NCBI GenBank assembly: GCA_030640885.1
Contig: DAOWIN010000067.1
Coordinates: 1-14,753 of the forward strand
DNA: 14,753 nt
Direction of reading: 5' to 3'
DNA from: Candidatus Omnitrophota bacterium
GTDB taxonomy: Bacteria > Omnitrophota > 4484-213
Shown here: one piece after another, positions 12,321-14,753 of the stretch
How positions within the stretch are numbered: position 1 is the stretch's first letter
How the letters are laid out: every line of letters begins with the position of its first letter
Position numbers and translations under genes: made by a program
Notes under the pieces: model-generated
The model's input: only the letters and a program-made list of their open reading frames with translations
The model's database searches: none
Told to the model about the DNA's origin: nothing

Positions 12321-14108
12321 ATGAAACACTATATTCGTTTATTAAAATTTCTTAAACCCTATTTGCACACATTTTTTCTCGCTGTTATCTGTATGTTTTT
12401 TTCTGTTATTTTTAGTTTTGTCTCTTTTGGAATGATTGTTCCTATAATGGATAAAATTCTTTCCAAACAGCAGATAGCCATTGAGCGTTCTCTGCCCTTG
12501 TTTTTAGAGAATCTAATTGAAAAAGTAAATTCTCTTCCTTCTTCTGATTTATTGCTAATAATCGCTTGGTTGCTTCCTGTCCTTTTTATCTTAAAAGGAT
12601 TATCTGTTTTCACTCAATCCTTTTTAATGAATGGCATTGGCCAAAGAATTATCCGCGATATCCGTAATAAAATATACTGCAAACTGCAGAGTTTATCACT
12701 TAGTTTCTTTAGTAAAGCCCGTACTGGTGAGTTAATTTCTCAGATTACTTATGATGTAGGATTGGTGCAAAGTTCTATTACAGAAGGATTAGTGGAGTTT
12801 ATTTACCAATCTTTGCAATTAATCGTTTTTTTAGGAGGTGCTTTTTTTATCAATTGGCGGTTGGCAATAATTTCTCTAATTTTTCTGCCGGCAATAGTTT
12901 TACCGGTTATTAAGATAGGAAGAAAATTGTGCAAAATTAGCGGGAGATCTCAGGAAAAGATGGGTCAAATTAATAACATTTTATACGAGACGATTAGCGG
13001 TATCCGAATCGTGAAGGCATTTTCAATGGAGGATTATGAAACAAAGAGGTTTGCCGAGGAAAATGGCAAGTTTTATCGTTTGAGGATTAAGGGCATAAAA
13101 AGGACAATTGTTTTAAGCCCCTTGAATGAGCTTGTGGGGGCGTTAAGTATTGCTTTTATTCTTTTCCTTGGCGGGAGAGAGGTATTAAAAGGGGCAATGT
13201 CAGGAGGCGTATTTCTTTTATTTTTAGCAGTTTTGGGTTCTTCGATGAAGCCGTTTAAAAAGATAACCAACATCTACGGGCTTACCCAGCAGGCGCTAGC
13301 GGCGGCTAAACGAATATTTAAAATATTAGATATCCAACCAACAGTTAAAGAAAAGGAAAAGCCGATTATCTTGCCTTCTTTTGAAAAGGAGATTGTTTTT
13401 GACAAAATAAGTTTTAATTATGGTAAGAAGAGAATAATAGAGGACATAGATTTAAAAATTAACAAGGGAGAGGTTGTTGCTTTTGTGGGATATAGCGGGG
13501 CGGGAAAGACAACAATGGCGAATTTGATCCCTCGTTTTTACGATCCCATTCAGGGAAAAGTTAGCATTGATGGTTATGATATTAAAGAAGTTAGCTTAAA
13601 GTCATTGAGGAGCCAAATCGGGATTGTAACGCAGGAGACAGTGCTGTTTAACGATACAGTGCGGGAAAATATTGCTTATGGAAGACAGAACGCCTCTTTG
13701 GAAAAGATAATAGAATCAGCCAAAGCCGCCAATGCCCATTCTTTTATTGTTGGTTTGGATAAAGGGTATGATACTATAATTGGCGAACAGGGTTTAAATC
13801 TTTCTGGCGGAGAACGCCAACGGCTTGCTATCGCCCGCGCCTTTTTAAAATCAGCGCCTATTCTTATTCTTGATGAAGCCACCTCGCAATTAGATACGCA
13901 AAGCGAGAAGCTGATTCAAGAAGCAATTGGGCGTTTGATGCGGGGAAGGACAACATTTGTAATTGCCCATCGTCTATCTACGATTAAAGGCGCCGATAAG
14001 ATTATTGTTTTGGACAAGGGAAGAATAGAGGATATAGGGAAACATAGCGAGCTTTTATCCCGCGATTCTCTATACAAGAAGCTTTACGAGATGCAATTTT
14101 CTGTTTAG
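12321..14108 (+). CDS. msbA: MsbA-like lipid A/phospholipid ABC exporter (fused membrane and ATPase domains)
   Basis: Half-transporter of the ABCB type, working as an inner-membrane homodimer; MsbA flips lipid A core or phospholipid. 595 residues, a typical length. Membrane segments lie at about 13-42, 76-100, 160-195 and 262-307 (six helices in all), with the coupling-helix region GELISQITYDVGLVQ (136-150) and YETISGIRIVKAF (222-234). The ATPase domain has Walker A GYSGAGKTT (390-398), a Q-loop at VTQE, signature LSGGERQR (494-501), Walker B ILILDEA (514-520) and switch His550 in IAHRLS. ATG 12321 follows directly after a repeat array with no Shine-Dalgarno sequence. The sugar aminotransferase upstream supports an envelope glycolipid role. 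MsbA and other lipid or peptide exporters of this class are hard to separate by sequence, so the specific symbol is less sure than the family. Confidence 0.88.
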   Translation: MKHYIRLLKFLKPYLHTFFLAVICMFFSVIFSFVSFGMIVPIMDKILSKQQIAIERSLPLFLENLIEKVNSLPSSDLLLIIAWLLPVLFILKGLSVFTQSFLMNGIGQRIIRDIRNKIYCKLQSLSLSFFSKARTGELISQITYDVGLVQSSITEGLVEFIYQSLQLIVFLGGAFFINWRLAIISLIFLPAIVLPVIKIGRKLCKISGRSQEKMGQINNILYETISGIRIVKAFSMEDYETKRFAEENGKFYRLRIKGIKRTIVLSPLNELVGALSIAFILFLGGREVLKGAMSGGVFLLFLAVLGSSMKPFKKITNIYGLTQQALAAAKRIFKILDIQPTVKEKEKPIILPSFEKEIVFDKISFNYGKKRIIEDIDLKINKGEVVAFVGYSGAGKTTMANLIPRFYDPIQGKVSIDGYDIKEVSLKSLRSQIGIVTQETVLFNDTVRENIAYGRQNASLEKIIESAKAANAHSFIVGLDKGYDTIIGEQGLNLSGGERQRLAIARAFLKSAPILILDEATSQLDTQSEKLIQEAIGRLMRGRTTFVIAHRLSTIKGADKIIVLDKGRIEDIGKHSELLSRDSLYKKLYEMQFSV

Positions 14109-14119
14109 AAAAAAGAATT

Positions 14120-14148
14120 TTGCAAAAGAAAAGCAAATATGGTATAAT
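14120..14148 (+). promoter_or_regulatory. Strong extended -10 promoter for rpsB
   Basis: TTGCAA (14120-14125), a 17-base spacer, then TATAAT (14143-14148) preceded by TGG, giving the extended -10 TGGTATAAT. The predicted start is near 14155, right at the beginning of the heptamer array, giving a leader of about 170 bases. Position just after msbA and before a ribosomal protein gene supports a real promoter. Confidence 0.8.
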
Positions 14149-14156
14149 ACAATCAA

Positions 14157-14198
14157 CAGTTTACAGTCTACAGTCAACAGAGGGCAGAAGACAGAAAA
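14157..14198 (+). repeat. Heptamer array in the rpsB 5' leader
   Basis: Six units (42 bases): CAGTTTA, CAGTCTA, CAGTCAA, CAGAGGG, CAGAAGA, CAGAAAA. The order matches the arrays at 561, 6685 and 7754. It starts within a few bases of the predicted transcription start, so it should form the 5' end of the rpsB mRNA. Confidence 0.9.
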
Positions 14199-14247
14199 GA
14201 TAAGAGGGGGGAGGTTTAGATTTTGTTTTGCCTTCGGGTAAGACCTT

Positions 14248-14306
14248 GAACCTGAAGAGCGAGCAAAGCAAGATTCTTCAGGTTCTCCGACGCTTCCGTC
14301 GGAGAA
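14248..14306 (+). promoter_or_regulatory. Two-hairpin structured leader before rpsB
   Basis: Hairpin 1 has arms GAACCTGAAGA (14248-14258) and the exact complement at 14275-14285 with a 16-base loop. Hairpin 2 has a ten-base perfect stem (14283-14292 with 14297-14306) and loop CTTC. They share bases 14283-14285, so full forms of both cannot coexist. TTCTCC (14283-14288) could also pair with GGAGAA (14316-14321), which overlaps the ribosome binding site. There is no T-tract after hairpin 2, so it is not a standard terminator. S2 synthesis is autoregulated through the leader in E. coli; a similar role here is inference. Confidence 0.6.
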
Positions 14307-14311
14307 AGGAA

Positions 14312-14317
14312 AGGAGG
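14312..14317 (+). promoter_or_regulatory. Ribosome binding site of rpsB
   Basis: A perfect AGGAGG lies ten bases before GTG 14328, within a purine-rich stretch. It supports GTG as the S2 start. Confidence 0.88.
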
Positions 14318-14327
14318 AGAAAAAGTC

Positions 14328-14753
14328 GTGGAGAAACAAGAGTTATTAAAGCAACTTTTAGAAACTGGGGTGCATTTTGGGCATTTGATTCGTCATTGGA
14401 ATCCCAAAATGAAAGATTATATCTTTGGCAAACGGAAAGGTATTCATATTATTGATTTGCGTCAAACAGTCGAAGCTATAAAAGAAAGCGGCAGCTTTCT
14501 AAAGGAATTAGCAGAAAAAGGGGAGCATGTTTTATTTGTAGGGACGAAAAAACGGGCTCAGGAAATAATTAAAGAGGAAGCAGAGCGTTGCGGGATGTTT
14601 TATGTAAATCAGCGTTGGTTAGGAGGTACCTTGACCAACATAAAGACTATTCGTAAAAGCATTGAGCGGTTAAAGGAAATTACAAATTCGGAAAAGGAAA
14701 AATCATTTCAAAACTTAACCAAGAAAGAAAAAGCAAGTTTAGAAAGAGAAAGG
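14328..14753 (+). CDS. rpsB: 30S ribosomal protein S2, N-terminal part (3' end outside window)
   Basis: Small-subunit protein that binds late in 30S assembly and helps recruit S1. 142 codons are open to the window edge. The translation starts MEKQELLKQLLETGVHFGH and continues with HWNPKMKDYIFGKRKGIHIIDLRQT, HVLFVGTKKRAQEII and RCGMFYVNQRWLGGTLTN, all standard S2 blocks up to the coiled-coil region (about residues 105-142, with SIERLKEITNSEKEK). GTG 14328 is chosen from the AGGAGG ten bases upstream and the family N-terminus. It has its own promoter and a structured leader; tsf commonly follows rpsB, but it would lie beyond the window. Confidence 0.97.
   Translation, partial: MEKQELLKQLLETGVHFGHLIRHWNPKMKDYIFGKRKGIHIIDLRQTVEAIKESGSFLKELAEKGEHVLFVGTKKRAQEIIKEEAERCGMFYVNQRWLGGTLTNIKTIRKSIERLKEITNSEKEKSFQNLTKKEKASLERER

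Noticed and set aside
561..14198. Repeat arrays as CRISPR
   Set aside because: Units are 7 bases with no spacers and no cas genes; they are simple tandem arrays.
14228..14455. Plus-strand open frame through the rpsB leader
   Set aside because: It overlaps rpsB in another frame; the rpsB frame has a strong ribosome binding site and clear S2 homology.

Overview
The window reads as a bacterial chromosome segment of moderate-to-low G+C (about 40% by eye). All 14 genes are on the + strand and tightly packed, and nearly all are core genes. MurE carries the DNPR signature of meso-diaminopimelate-adding ligases, and an MsbA-type lipid flippase and a DegT/DnrJ sugar aminotransferase are present. Together these suggest a Gram-negative-type envelope. 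I cannot assign the organism from sequence alone. The abundance of 7-base repeats between and inside genes reminds me of metagenome-derived genomes of uncultivated phyla such as Omnitrophota; this is a recollection, held weakly.

Layout. 1-4492: end of murE, then murF, mraY and murD, the cytoplasmic and first membrane steps of peptidoglycan synthesis in classical dcw order. 4565-9674: a translation and RNA block with its own sigma70-like promoter: trmD (tRNA m1G37), rplS (L19), rnhB (RNase HII), yraN (UPF0102), gatA and gatB (amidation of Glu-tRNA(Gln)/Asp-tRNA(Asn)). 9709-14108: an MTA/SAH deaminase-family amidohydrolase, a DegT/DnrJ/EryC1 aminotransferase and an MsbA-like ABC exporter, the last two plausibly serving glycolipid or lipopolysaccharide synthesis and export. 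14120-14753: a strong promoter, a structured 5' leader and the first 142 codons of rpsB (S2). No tRNA, rRNA, CRISPR array or classical insertion sequence was seen, and no gene-free stretch exceeds about 220 bases.

The striking feature is a family of 7-base tandem repeats (units such as CAGTCTA, CAAGCTA, CAAGTTA, CACGCTA, CCAGTTT; general form CA-N-N-Y-Y-A). More than a dozen arrays or array pairs occur. They fill most of the larger intergenic gaps and also lie in frame inside murF, murD, gatA and the aminotransferase gene, and form the C-terminal tails of MurE and MurF. All arrays in coding sequence have the orientation that is stop-free in every frame; reverse arrays occur only between genes. 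Several intergenic arrays are built as inverted pairs around a central A/T-rich hairpin, like a small modular element. The arrays resemble in kind the heptanucleotide STRR repeats of cyanobacteria and the in-gene palindromic elements of Rickettsia, but I do not recognise this exact family.

Other points: TrmD has Glu where the catalytic Asp169 of the E. coli enzyme should align; L19 carries a Lys/Arg-rich insertion; the trmD promoter predicts a nearly leaderless mRNA; and the rpsB leader contains two strong adjacent hairpins in front of the ribosome binding site.
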